A stretch of DNA of 64,000 nucleotides, taken from the NCBI RefSeq assembly GCF_001294625.1, contig NZ_CP012677.1:2480001-2544000 (forward strand). The letters are read 5' to 3'. Made by a program: the position numbers and the translations under genes. Origin of the DNA: Arthrobacter alpinus. GTDB taxonomy: Bacteria > Actinomycetota > Actinomycetes > Actinomycetales > Micrococcaceae. Shown here piece by piece: positions 1 through 8,133 of the stretch. The first letter of the stretch is position 1; each line of letters begins with the position of its first letter. The notes beneath the pieces were generated by a model. That model was not told the DNA's origin, ran no database searches, and saw only the letters and a list, made by a program, of their open reading frames with translations.

Positions 1-437
1 TGCTCAGCCTGGAGGGTTCGCTGCGCACCGCCGGGCAAAAGTATGAGGCCGTGGCGGCAACCCTCGGCGCCCGGCCCTCGACGGTGCTGCGGCGGATCAC
101 GCTGCCGCTGGTACTGCCGGGCCTAGTCTCCGGTGCCGTACTGGCGTTTGCCCGGAGCCTGGGCGAGTTTGGTGCCACCTTGACCTTTGCCGGGAGCCTG
201 CAGGGCGTCACGCGCACCTTGCCACTGGAGATCTACCTGCAGCGCGAGACCGATCCCGACGCCGCCGTCGCACTGTCCTTCCTGCTGATCGCCATCGCCC
301 TGGTAGTGGTGGCATTGGCCTATAGGAGCCCGCGGTCGCCGCTGCGCACAAGTCTGGACAAGCTCGAGCCACGCAAGCTGGAGCCACGCAGGCCCGATCC
401 ACGCAGGCCCGAGCCGCAGCAGGCGGGCACATCATGA
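1..437 (+). CDS. modB: Molybdate ABC transporter permease ModB, C-terminal part (5' end outside window)
   Basis: The reading frame is open from base 3 and ends at TGA 435-437. It carries the EAA cytoplasmic loop typical of ABC permeases ([20 protein letters not shown]), which docks on the ATPase, followed by two hydrophobic segments. The family role is the membrane channel of the high-affinity molybdate importer. The next gene, modC, overlaps by 4 nt (ATGA), so the two are translationally coupled. The last about 30 residues are a charged Pro/Arg/Glu-rich tail built from a 15-bp tandem repeat, which is unusual for ModB. The N-terminal half lies outside the window. Assignment to molybdate rather than sulfate relies on the neighbouring ATPase having a ModC-like TOBE end. 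Confidence 0.85.
   Translation, partial: LSLEGSLRTAGQKYEAVAATLGARPSTVLRRITLPLVLPGLVSGAVLAFARSLGEFGATLTFAGSLQGVTRTLPLEIYLQRETDPDAAVALSFLLIAIALVVVALAYRSPRSPLRTSLDKLEPRKLEPRRPDPRRPEPQQAGTS
360..419 (+). repeat. Four 15-bp tandem repeats encoding the ModB tail
   Basis: Four consecutive 15-bp units start at 360, 375, 390 and 405 and differ at a few positions. They encode the pentapeptide series [20 protein letters not shown]. The unit length is a multiple of three, so copy-number change leaves the frame intact. It lies after the last membrane segment, so it should affect only a cytoplasmic tail. Confidence 0.8.
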
Positions 438-1501
438 CCTTGGAGCTCAGTGCCGCCATCACCGCCCGCGACCTTGACGTGGCCCTGAGCGTGGGCGCCG
501 CCGAAACCGTAGCCCTCATGGGGCCCAACGGCGCCGGCAAGTCCTCCGTGCTCCAGTCCCTCTCCGGGTTGGTGAGGCCCGACGCCGGCCACGCTCTCTT
601 GGGCGGGCGGGCCCTGTTCCGCTCGGGTGCCGGCGGGGTGTGGCTGCCACCGCACGAACGCGGGGTTGGGACCCTGGCGCAGGAACCGCTGCTGTTCCCG
701 CACCTGAGCGTGCTGGACAACGTGGCGTTCGGACCACGCAGCCGCGGCGCCACCAAGGCGGCGGCCGCCGAGACGTCCCGACACTGGCTACGCGAGGTTG
801 ATGCGCTTGAACTCGCTGGCCGCAAGCCTGCCCAGCTGTCCGGCGGGCAGGCCCAACGGGTCGCCCTGGCCCGCGCGCTCGCCACGGACCCGGAATTGCT
901 CCTGCTCGATGAGCCCATGGCCGCCCTGGACGTGAACACCGCCCCGTTCCTGCGCAGCCTGCTCAAACGTGTCCTGGCCGGCCGCAGCGCCATCATCGTC
1001 ACCCACGACGTCCTGGACGCGCTCATGCTCGCGGACCGGATCGTGGTCGTGGAGCATGGCCGGATCGTGGAGTCCGGTCCCACGGCGTCTGTGCTCAGCC
1101 ACCCCCGCAGCACCTTTGCTGCCTCGCTGGCCGGGTTGAACGTGCTGACGGGAACCTTGCGCGGAGCCTCGGTCCTGACGGACGACGCCGGTCCTGTCGC
1201 CGGGCGCTTGGCTGTCGCCTCGGCTGAGCTTCCCCCCGGCGCGGCTGGGCCGGACGGGCTGGCCGCGTTCCCGCCGTCGGCCGTGTCAGTGTTCCTGGCG
1301 CCACCCCAGGGCAGCCCGCGCAACTGCTTCGCCGTGACCGTGACCGAGTTGGAGCCGCACGGGGACCACATCCGTGTGCGGGCCGGACGCCTGGCCGCCG
1401 ACATCTCCCCCGCAGCCACCGCGGATTTGAAGCTGCTGCCGGGTTCGCACGCGTTCTTCGTGGTGAAGGCCGCGGAAGTGGTGATCTACCCGGCCAGCTG
1501 A
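434..1501 (+). CDS. modC: Molybdate ABC transporter ATP-binding protein ModC
   Basis: This 355-residue ATPase powers molybdate import with ModB. Walker A is GPNGAGKSS (residues 30-38), the ABC signature is LSGGQ (135-139) and Walker B is LLLLDEP (155-161). The C-terminal third is a TOBE-like molybdate-binding extension, and the total length is normal for ModC. The ATG overlaps the modB stop by 4 nt. Molybdate supply would matter to molybdenum enzymes, but none is encoded in this window. The segment from about 1113 through the end of the gene and 60 bp beyond is the source of a diverged, internally deleted copy at 21602-21776 on the far side of the catabolic island. Confidence 0.93.
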   Translation: MTLELSAAITARDLDVALSVGAAETVALMGPNGAGKSSVLQSLSGLVRPDAGHALLGGRALFRSGAGGVWLPPHERGVGTLAQEPLLFPHLSVLDNVAFGPRSRGATKAAAAETSRHWLREVDALELAGRKPAQLSGGQAQRVALARALATDPELLLLDEPMAALDVNTAPFLRSLLKRVLAGRSAIIVTHDVLDALMLADRIVVVEHGRIVESGPTASVLSHPRSTFAASLAGLNVLTGTLRGASVLTDDAGPVAGRLAVASAELPPGAAGPDGLAAFPPSAVSVFLAPPQGSPRNCFAVTVTELEPHGDHIRVRAGRLAADISPAATADLKLLPGSHAFFVVKAAEVVIYPAS

Positions 1502-1564
1502 GCTCCCACCCCCAGACGCTGCATCACCAAACACCGTGTTTTCGCCAACGCTTCTGCACTATCC
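1113..1564 (+). repeat. Left border repeat of catabolic island (modC 3' end plus downstream element)
   Basis: Bases 1113-1237 (inside modC) and 1509-1564 (end of modC spacer) match 21602-21725 and 21721-21776 respectively, in the same orientation. I count about nine mismatches over the first 125 bp, most at third codon positions of the modC frame. The right copy lacks about 276 bp (1238-1513), joined at a run of C. The match stops at the sequence ctatcc, which also supplies the stop codon of the following leftward gene. See the findings for interpretation. Confidence 0.88.
1514..1564. repeat. Dispersed intergenic repeat, copy A
   Basis: A two-part element: a GACGCT...TCACC block, an 18-bp T-rich centre, then an AACGCT...CACT block. 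The same architecture occurs at 21726-21776, at 44072-44115 (minus strand) and at 52985-53037, with a partial form near 38650-38672 (minus strand). It sits just after the modC stop, and the island junction lies at its right end. I recall similar elements scattered in Arthrobacter genomes, but I could not check this. Confidence 0.55.
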
Positions 1565-3976
1565 AAACACCGATGACTCTGCACTGACTTCCACCATGGC
1601 CGGCACGGAAACCGGTACTGGCTTCCAACGAAGGTGCGCATCCACCCCTTCGGATTCCGGTTCCTTCAGCAATGACAACCGCGGACGCACTGCGTCAGTA
1701 CGGGCACTTGGTGGCCTGCGGTTGCCAGCTTGGAAGGGCTGTACCCACGCCGCTGAGTCGCCCCTGAATTCCTGTTCGGCAGCGGCATGGAGTGTCCACT
1801 GGGGGTCGTAGAGGTGCGCCCTGCCCAGGGCAACGAGGTCAGCGCGCCCTGCCAGCAGGATCGAGTTGACGTCGTCGTAGGAGGAAATGGCACCGACCGC
1901 GATCACTGCTGCACCGGCGGGGACGCCGACTTCCTGGCGGATCCTGTCCGCGAAAGGAGTTTGGTAGCTGCGCCCGTACGCTGGCTTTTCTTCCTTGCTG
2001 ACCTGACCGGTGGAGACGTCGATTCCGGCGGCCCCGCGGCTCACGAACGCGCGGGCTATCTCAACGGCGTCGTCAATCATGTTCCCGCCCTCGCACCAAT
2101 CTGTGGCGGAGATCCGCACGGTCAGGGGCTTGTGCGCGGGCCAGGCTGCGCGGACGGCGGCGAACACCTCCAAGGGGTAGCGGAGGCGGTTCTCCAAGCT
2201 GCCGCCGAATTCGTCCGAGCGCTTGTTGGCCAGCGGCGAAAGGAACGCGGAGAGCAGGTAGCCATGGGCGGCATGCACTTCGAGGAGATCGAATCCGGCC
2301 GCGTCGGCTCGGTGTGCGGCGGCAACGAACTCTTCACGCACCTCGTCCATTTCGGCACGGCTAATTTCCCGTGGAAGCTGATTGCCCGGGCCGTAGGCGA
2401 CGGCGGACGGGCCGGCGACTTCCCAGTTTCCGTCGGCCAGCGGCTCGTCGATGCCTTCCCACATGAGCTTGGTGGAACCCTTGCGGCCGGAGTGGCCAAT
2501 CTGGGCGCCGATCTTGGCAGTTGATTGGGTGTGGACAAAGTCCACAATCTCCGACCAACTTTCGCGCTGGGCTTCGGTGTACAGGCCGCTACATCCGGGG
2601 GTGATGCGGCCCTCGGCGGAGACGCACACCATTTCCGTCATGACCAGTCCCGCCCCGCCCATGGCCTTGCTCCCTAGATGGACCAGGTGGAAGCTGCCGG
2701 GTATGCCGTCGACCGCCGAATACATGTCCATCGGTGAGACAACAATGCGGTTCTTCAGCTCCAGTGCCCCGATCCGGAATGGCTGGAACATGGCCGGGGC
2801 CACCTGGGCCAGCCCCTGGGAGGAGGCGAAGCCCGCGTCCACGTGGTGGGCAAAATCGGGGTCACGCAGTTTCAGGTTGTCATAGGTGATGCGGCGGCTG
2901 CGGGTGAGCAGATTGAAGCAGAACTGGGTCGGGTCCTGGTCCTTGTACTGGCCGATGTTCTCAAACCATTCCAAGGAAGCCTGGGCAGCGCGCTGGGTCG
3001 ATTCAACGACGGGACGGCGCTCGGCCTCGTACGCTGCCAGGGCCTGCCCTAGGTCACCGTATTCGTGGAGGCAGGCGGCCAGGGACAGGGCGTCCTCCAT
3101 GGCCAGCTTGGTGCCGGAACCGATCGAGAAGTGGGCGGTGTGGGCCGCGTCGCCCAGCAGCACCACATTGCCGCGCCGCCAGTTTTCGTTGCGGACAGTG
3201 GTGAAATTCAGCCACTTTGAATTGTTGGTCAGGACCTGATGCCCCCCAAGCTCGTCGGCGAAGATGGCTCGGATTTTTGCCACCGCCTTTTCATCGGAAA
3301 CACCGGGGGCGAAGACGTCGTTGGCAGTCTCGTCAAAGCCGGCCGCCTGCCAGACCTCCGGGGACATTTCGACAATGAAGGTGGACCCTTCATCAGAATA
3401 GGGGTAGCCGTGGATCTGCATCACGCCCCATTCGGTTTCCTTGACGAAGAACTTGAACGCCTCAAACACCTGGTCGGTGCCCAGCCACATGAATTTGTTG
3501 GATCGCGGGTCCAGGTTCGGGTGGAAAGTCTCCGCGTACTTGGCGCGGATCTGGGAGTTGATGCCGTCGGAGGCAAGCACCAGGTCGTAGTTGGCTTCCA
3601 GTACCTCCACAGGCGGTGCCATGGTGCTGAACCGGACGTCCACGCCCAGTTCGGCGCAGCGGCGCTGGAGCAGTTCCAGCAATTCCTTGCGACTCATGGC
3701 GGCAAAGCCCTGCCCACCAATGGTGTTCACCTGGTCTTTGAAGTGGATGTCGATGTCGGACCAGCGGGCGAACCGGCGGCTCATATAGTCGGCCACCACG
3801 GGGTCGGCGTTGCCGATCCCGCCGAGTGTTTCATCGGAGAAGACGACGCCGAAACCGAAGGTGTCGGAGGCGGCATTGCGTTCCCACAGGGTGATCTGGT
3901 GGGAGGGGTCCAGCTGCTTCATCAGTGCCGCGAAGTACAGGCCTCCGGGGCCCCCGCCAACAATTGCGATCTTCAT
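1559..3976 (-). CDS. Bifunctional aryl-CoA 5-monooxygenase/reductase (2-aminobenzoyl-CoA or salicyloyl-CoA type)
   Basis: This 805-residue protein is a fusion. The N-terminal half is a class A flavin monooxygenase (GGGPGG at 7-12; FAD/ribityl motif GDAAHTAHF at 275-283). From about residue 396 it is an Old Yellow Enzyme-type flavin reductase (FQPFRIGALELKNRIVVSPM). This arrangement is that of 2-aminobenzoyl-CoA monooxygenase/reductase and of proteins annotated as salicylyl-CoA 5-hydroxylase/oxidoreductase. It hydroxylates C5 of an aryl-CoA and may reduce the ring. The upstream gene ends 10 nt before its start and encodes the matching CoA ligase. The last codons and the stop lie in the island-border repeat, so the C-terminus (after about residue 770) is probably not ancestral. 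Substrate (anthranilate or salicylate) cannot be read from sequence alone. Confidence 0.85.
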   Translation of the reverse strand: MKIAIVGGGPGGLYFAALMKQLDPSHQITLWERNAASDTFGFGVVFSDETLGGIGNADPVVADYMSRRFARWSDIDIHFKDQVNTIGGQGFAAMSRKELLELLQRRCAELGVDVRFSTMAPPVEVLEANYDLVLASDGINSQIRAKYAETFHPNLDPRSNKFMWLGTDQVFEAFKFFVKETEWGVMQIHGYPYSDEGSTFIVEMSPEVWQAAGFDETANDVFAPGVSDEKAVAKIRAIFADELGGHQVLTNNSKWLNFTTVRNENWRRGNVVLLGDAAHTAHFSIGSGTKLAMEDALSLAACLHEYGDLGQALAAYEAERRPVVESTQRAAQASLEWFENIGQYKDQDPTQFCFNLLTRSRRITYDNLKLRDPDFAHHVDAGFASSQGLAQVAPAMFQPFRIGALELKNRIVVSPMDMYSAVDGIPGSFHLVHLGSKAMGGAGLVMTEMVCVSAEGRITPGCSGLYTEAQRESWSEIVDFVHTQSTAKIGAQIGHSGRKGSTKLMWEGIDEPLADGNWEVAGPSAVAYGPGNQLPREISRAEMDEVREEFVAAAHRADAAGFDLLEVHAAHGYLLSAFLSPLANKRSDEFGGSLENRLRYPLEVFAAVRAAWPAHKPLTVRISATDWCEGGNMIDDAVEIARAFVSRGAAGIDVSTGQVSKEEKPAYGRSYQTPFADRIRQEVGVPAGAAVIAVGAISSYDDVNSILLAGRADLVALGRAHLYDPQWTLHAAAEQEFRGDSAAWVQPFQAGNRRPPSARTDAVRPRLSLLKEPESEGVDAHLRWKPVPVSVPAMVEVSAESSVFG

Positions 3977-3986
3977 GGTGTGGTTC

Positions 3987-5672
3987 CTATCGGGAGGTAG
4001 TGGTGGCGGGCGTCAGGGCTGGTGTTGCGGAATCAGGCGCGGGGGTGCCGTATTCTTGGGCGATCGCCTCTCGAAGGCGGAAGTGCTGGAGTTTGCCGCT
4101 GGGGTTGTGGGGCAGCTCGGTCACGAATCGTACCTCGCGGGGATATTTGTAAGGCGCGATGCTTGCCTTGACGAAGTCCTGAAGTTCCTTGCGCTTGGCG
4201 GCATCGCCAGCAACCCCGTCACGCAGGACGACGAAGGCGCACACGACGGAGCCGCGTTCCTCGTCCGGGCGGGCGACCACGGCGTTCTCCACCACGTCGG
4301 GGTGTTCGTTGATGGCCGCTTCGACCTCTGGGGCGCCAATGTTGTAGCCGGAGGAGACGATCATGTTATCGGAGCGGGCCTGATACACGAAGTAGCCGTC
4401 GTCGTCCCTCAAGAAGGTGTCGCCGGTGACGTTCCAGCCGTCGTGGACATAGTTGGCCTGCCTCGGGTCATCGAGGTAGCGGCAGCCGGTGGGGCCGATC
4501 ACGGCCAGCCGGCCGGGCTCGTTCGGCCCCGCCTCCATGCCGTTTTCATCCAGGATGGTGGCCCGGTAGCCGGGCACGGCCACCCCGGTGGCGCCCGGGC
4601 GGATATCCTCCCCGGCTGCGGAAATGAACACGTGCAGCATTTCAGTGGCGCCGATCCCGTTGACCAGTTTCAGCCCCGTCTGCTCAAAGATGTGCTGCCA
4701 GGTTTCTTTGGGCAGGTGTTCCCCGGCGGAGACGGCGATGCGCAGCCTGCTCAGCAGCTCCCCCCTCCCCTCCTTCAGGATGGCCCGGTAGGCGGTGGGC
4801 GCCGTGAACAGGATGGAGGCGTTCGCGGCAGCGGCCGCCTCGGCCAGCTCCAGCGGCGTGGCCCGTTCGGTCAGCAGCGCCGAGGCACCGAAACGCAGCG
4901 GGAACACCACCAGCCCGCCGAGCCCAAACGTGAACGCCAGCGGGGGCGAGCCGGCAAAGACGTCCCCGGGCGTGGGCTTGAGCAGATGCCGGGCGAAGGT
5001 GTCCGCATTCGCAAGGATGTCGCGGTGGAAGTGCATCGTCACCTTTGGGGCACCAGTGGTCCCCGAGGTTGGCCCCAACAGGGCCACATCGTCGGCAGCC
5101 GTTGCGACGTTGGCAAACGTGCCACTCTTGCCGGCACAGCGGGCGATGAGGTCGCCGTCGTCGTCCGCGCCGTACGTCATGAACGGCAGTGCCTCCCCGG
5201 CAGCGACGCGCAGGTCCTCAACAAAGCGGTGGTCGGTGATGGCGACGGACGGCTTGGTGAGCTCGATCAGCGTGGTGATTTCGGCCGAACGCAGCATCGG
5301 CATGGTGGTGAGCACCACGGCGCCAGCCTTGAGCACACCCAACCATGCCGCGACGATCCACGGGTTGTTCGGGCCGCGCAACAACACCCGGTTCCCGGGC
5401 ACCACACCGAAATCCTCGGTAAGCACCTGAGCCACCTGGTTGGCGTGCGTGAGCAACTGGCCGTAGCTCCAGGTAGCGCCGTCTGGGGTGTGCAATGCAG
5501 GACGGTCGGCACCAAAGGTGGCGACGGCGTCGTCGATCAGCACGGTGGCGGCGTTCAGCCGGTCCGGGTATTGCAGTTCCGGCAACGTGAATTCAAAGAT
5601 GGGCCAGGACTCCGCCGACGGAAGATGGTCGCGAGTAAAAGTGTCAATATGGGCCGATGTCGACAAGGTCAT
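3987..5672 (-). CDS. Aryl-CoA ligase, probably 2-aminobenzoate (anthranilate) or salicylate CoA ligase
   Basis: The 561-residue protein belongs to the ANL adenylating superfamily, benzoate-CoA ligase branch. The phosphate-binding loop is GPTSGTTGAPK (200-210), followed by MHFHRD. The C-terminal subdomain contains the GYNIGAPEVE hinge region and the PSGKLQ lysine motif. It should form an aryl-adenylate and then the CoA thioester used by the adjacent monooxygenase/reductase. The start chosen is ATG 5670-5672, preceded by AAAGGA. An open frame upstream of it has no family similarity. It is part of a leftward operon with 10-52 nt gaps. Lack of a fatty-acid gate region and the neighbourhood argue against a fatty-acid ligase. 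Confidence 0.85.
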   Translation of the reverse strand: MTLSTSAHIDTFTRDHLPSAESWPIFEFTLPELQYPDRLNAATVLIDDAVATFGADRPALHTPDGATWSYGQLLTHANQVAQVLTEDFGVVPGNRVLLRGPNNPWIVAAWLGVLKAGAVVLTTMPMLRSAEITTLIELTKPSVAITDHRFVEDLRVAAGEALPFMTYGADDDGDLIARCAGKSGTFANVATAADDVALLGPTSGTTGAPKVTMHFHRDILANADTFARHLLKPTPGDVFAGSPPLAFTFGLGGLVVFPLRFGASALLTERATPLELAEAAAAANASILFTAPTAYRAILKEGRGELLSRLRIAVSAGEHLPKETWQHIFEQTGLKLVNGIGATEMLHVFISAAGEDIRPGATGVAVPGYRATILDENGMEAGPNEPGRLAVIGPTGCRYLDDPRQANYVHDGWNVTGDTFLRDDDGYFVYQARSDNMIVSSGYNIGAPEVEAAINEHPDVVENAVVARPDEERGSVVCAFVVLRDGVAGDAAKRKELQDFVKASIAPYKYPREVRFVTELPHNPSGKLQHFRLREAIAQEYGTPAPDSATPALTPATTTSR

Positions 5673-5724
5673 GGCCTGTCCTTTCGCTTGCAATGCAATG
5701 GAGGGGGAAGGCTGGTGCGCCGGC

Positions 5725-6612
5725 TCAGGCACCGCCGCGGACCATGCCCTCTTGCGCGACGGTGGCCAGCAAGAGGCCTTCACGTGAGAAGAACCGGCCC
5801 ATGGCCAGGCCCCGGTTGTGCTGGCCGGAGACTGCTTCTTGGGTGTAGAGCACCCAGTCGTCGGCCCGGCCGTCGCGGTGGAACCAGATGGAATGATCCA
5901 GGCTGGCCGTGGTGAGCCCGGGGGCGGACCAGTTGAGACCGTTGACGCGCAGCAGCGGCTCGAGAATGGTGTAATCACAGACATAGGCCAGGGCGGTCCG
6001 GTGCAGATTGGGGCCGTCCGGCAGACGGTCGAAGGCCTTCACCCAAATCGCCTGCGTCGGTGCAGCTTCACCCTCCACCTGGATGTACACCGGGCCGGGA
6101 ATGTGGCGCATGTCGAAGCTGCGTCCGTGGGCCCAGTATTCGGCGGCAGGGCCGGGGACGCCGTCGAGCACCTGCGCCGCGCTGCGCAGAGACTCCGGAT
6201 CCACCGTGGCCGGCATGGCCGATTGGAATTCTGGACCGCTTTCGGGGACATGGAAGGAGCCCATGGCCGCAAATACAGTTTTCCCGTTCTGGTGGCCGCG
6301 AACACTACGGGTGGAGTAGCCGCGCCCGTCGCGCAGGATCTCCACTTCGTAGCGCACGACGGCGCCGATGTCGACAGGGCGCATGAAGTAGCTGTGCATG
6401 GAGTGCAGCGCGCGGTCCGCACCCACCGATTGCATCATGGCGGCCGCGGCCTGGGCCACCATGTCGCCGCCGTAGGACTTGGGCCACGGCACATATTGGG
6501 TGACGGCTTCGAACGCCAGGTCATGGATTTGTGGGTCCACCGGGGTAAGCTCGATGGCCTTCAGGAACGTTTCCGAGGTGCCGGCCTCGATGATCGTGGA
6601 TTCGCGGTGCAT
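5725..6612 (-). CDS. Acyl-CoA thioesterase II (TesB family)
   Basis: The 295-residue protein has the double hotdog arrangement of TesB. The C-terminal half carries LDHSIWFH, with the catalytic Asp, and SGQHNRGLAMG, with the Ser/Gln region. It hydrolyses acyl-CoA to free acid and CoA. Between an aryl-CoA ligase and a cupin it could release 5-hydroxyanthranilate or gentisate from the hydroxylated CoA ester, or unload CoA from dead-end thioesters. The start is ATG 6610-6612, five bases after the cupin stop, so the genes are almost certainly co-transcribed. The family assignment is firm and the substrate is inferred from context. Confidence 0.85.
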   Translation of the reverse strand: MHRESTIIEAGTSETFLKAIELTPVDPQIHDLAFEAVTQYVPWPKSYGGDMVAQAAAAMMQSVGADRALHSMHSYFMRPVDIGAVVRYEVEILRDGRGYSTRSVRGHQNGKTVFAAMGSFHVPESGPEFQSAMPATVDPESLRSAAQVLDGVPGPAAEYWAHGRSFDMRHIPGPVYIQVEGEAAPTQAIWVKAFDRLPDGPNLHRTALAYVCDYTILEPLLRVNGLNWSAPGLTTASLDHSIWFHRDGRADDWVLYTQEAVSGQHNRGLAMGRFFSREGLLLATVAQEGMVRGGA

Positions 6613-6616
6613 GGGC

Positions 6617-7096
6617 TCATGCCCTCCGGTAGTCGGCGAGGGTTTCGTCCGGGACGTCCTCGAGGTTGATGACCAGGTTTTCCGGTGTGCGGGCGGTGAG
6701 CCAGACCAGGTCCTCGGTGACGGACATGTTCGCCTCAACGTGCGGCATGAACGGCGGGACGAACACCCAGTCGCCGGTTTTCATGTCCAGGAAATCACAG
6801 TAGTTCTCGCCAAAGTAGATGCGGCCGTGGCCCCGCAGCACGTAACCGCCGGTCTCTGCCTCGCCGTGGTGGTGCGGCAGCGAGCGGTAGCCGGGGGTGT
6901 TGGATACCTGCCCGAACCAGATCTTCGTGGCTGGTGTGTGCTGGATGGAGACGCCGGAGACACGGACGCAGTCGCCGGACTGGGCCGTGTTGGTGTCCTC
7001 TTCGCCGGCGCGGGTCACGACGGGCACCACGGCGCCTTCGGCGTTCGCGTAAATGGAGTTGTCGCCCTCGGTGCGGTACGTAATGGTTTCGCTCAT
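6617..7096 (-). CDS. Small metal-binding cupin, candidate ring-cleavage dioxygenase
   Basis: The 159-residue single-domain cupin has both metal motifs: LPHHHGEAETGGYVLRG (residues 74-90; His triplet 75-77, Glu 79 and 81) and GDWVFVPPFMPHVEAN (108-123; His 119). The residues expected to bind a divalent metal are therefore present. Gentisate 1,2-dioxygenases are usually about 350-residue two-cupin proteins, so this is not a standard one. Its size is closer to 3-hydroxyanthranilate 3,4-dioxygenase. In an operon with an aryl-CoA hydroxylase and an FAH hydrolase it is the only visible candidate for ring opening. Start ATG 7094-7096 follows an AGGAG. It could instead be an isomerase or regulatory cupin. 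Confidence 0.75.
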   Translation of the reverse strand: MSETITYRTEGDNSIYANAEGAVVPVVTRAGEEDTNTAQSGDCVRVSGVSIQHTPATKIWFGQVSNTPGYRSLPHHHGEAETGGYVLRGHGRIYFGENYCDFLDMKTGDWVFVPPFMPHVEANMSVTEDLVWLTARTPENLVINLEDVPDETLADYRRA

Positions 7097-7127
7097 GATT
7101 TTCACTCCTATTGGGTTTGTCGTGTGC

Positions 7128-8000
7128 TTAGCGGGCGGCGTTGGCGCCCTGGTGGATCCGGACCCTGTTTTCCAACCGGCCGATCCCGTCTATTTCGGTA
7201 CTTAGTACGTCGCCATCTTTGAGGAAGCGCGGCGGGTTCATACCCATGCCCACTCCCCCGGGCGTGCCAGTCAAGACCACATCGCCCGGGCGCAGGGTGG
7301 TGAACTGGGAGATGTAGGACAACAGCTTGGCCGGGCCAAAGACCAGCGTGGCGGTGTTACCGTACTGGACAAGCTCGCCGTTGACGCGGCCACTGACCGC
7401 GAAGCCGTGGCCCGCCGGGAACTCGTCCGCTGTGACCATGACCGGGCCCAGTGGAGTGGTCTCGTCGAAGGCCTTGCCCTGGAACCACTGCAGGGTGCGG
7501 TTTTGCCAGTCCCGCATGGAGACGTCGTTGGCCACGGCGTAACCGGCAATGCCCGCTTCGGCCTCGTCCTCCCCGGCCCGGGTTAGCCGTGCCCCGACCA
7601 CGACAGCGAGCTCGGCTTCCCAGTCGACCCGTTCGCTGCCGTGCACCTTGATGGTGTCCGACGCGCCAATGAGCGTGTCGGCATATTTGGCGAACAACGT
7701 GGGGTATTCGGGCAGTTCGCGGCCCATCTCTTGGATGTGGTCCGCGTAGTTAAGGCCGCAGCAAATCACCTTGCCGGCTGTGGGCAGCAGCGGCGCCAGA
7801 TTCGCCTGGTGGGCGGGGACGACGCCGGCCCCCTCGCCTGCCGTCGCTTGGGCGAGTGCCGTTGCCACGAGCTCTTTCCAGCCACTTCGGGCCAGTAACT
7901 CCCCAACGTTGCGTGCCGGCAGGGGCAGGTAACCTTCCAAGCCCCGAGCAAGTGCCGCCGTCGTACCCTGTTCCCTGGTTCGCAAGGTGGCAAGTTTCAT
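7128..8000 (-). CDS. Fumarylacetoacetate hydrolase family protein (fumarylpyruvate/acylpyruvate hydrolase-like)
   Basis: The 290-residue protein carries the FAH-fold metal ligands: Glu128 and Glu130 in DWEAELAVVV and Asp159 in YAVANDVSMRD. The C-terminal GDVVLTGTPGGVG is also typical. The family cleaves C-C bonds of acylpyruvates, and fumarylpyruvate -> fumarate + pyruvate is the last step of gentisate-type ring degradation. It is the first gene of the leftward operon. The start ATG 7998-8000 has AAAGGA upstream, and the divergent promoter region to the RidA-like gene follows. This gene makes a ring-cleavage (rather than pure beta-oxidation) route more likely for the operon. Confidence 0.85.
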   Translation of the reverse strand: MKLATLRTREQGTTAALARGLEGYLPLPARNVGELLARSGWKELVATALAQATAGEGAGVVPAHQANLAPLLPTAGKVICCGLNYADHIQEMGRELPEYPTLFAKYADTLIGASDTIKVHGSERVDWEAELAVVVGARLTRAGEDEAEAGIAGYAVANDVSMRDWQNRTLQWFQGKAFDETTPLGPVMVTADEFPAGHGFAVSGRVNGELVQYGNTATLVFGPAKLLSYISQFTTLRPGDVVLTGTPGGVGMGMNPPRFLKDGDVLSTEIDGIGRLENRVRIHQGANAAR

Positions 8001-8023
8001 GGAGGCTGTCCTTTCAAAAAGAG

Positions 8024-8052
8024 TATGTCGACTTTTTTACGACCGTCGCATA
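8024..8052. promoter_or_regulatory. Candidate operator in the FAH/RidA divergent promoter region
   Basis: An imperfect inverted repeat, TATG(T)CGAC at 8024-8032 and GTCGCATA at 8045-8052, is separated by 12 bases. It lies in the 133-bp intergenic space between two divergent catabolic genes. A TATGTCGGCTT sequence resembling the left arm occurs just upstream of the thioesterase/paaX pair (near 9872-9884). The PaaX-family regulator encoded alongside is the obvious candidate ligand-responsive protein. This is inference from position. Confidence 0.4.
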
Positions 8053-8133
8053 AGCTCAATGTAGCATCGTTTGAGAGTTGTGTCACAGGATTTTTTGACG
8101 AATTTCTTTCCGCACCGAACAGAAGGAACCACC

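Noticed and set aside
3810..5915. A 701-codon open frame on the plus strand
   Set aside because: It is antisense to the aryl-CoA ligase and monooxygenase genes, has no family motifs and reflects high-GC codon bias.
6617..7096. Calling the cupin gene gentisate 1,2-dioxygenase
   Set aside because: It is half the length and has one cupin domain only. The substrate cannot be assigned.
1559..8000. Calling the leftward operon simply salicylate degradation
   Set aside because: It is a fair alternative, but the bicupin gentisate dioxygenase and maleylpyruvate isomerase are absent, and RidA plus the neighbouring indole and kynurenine genes favour anthranilate.
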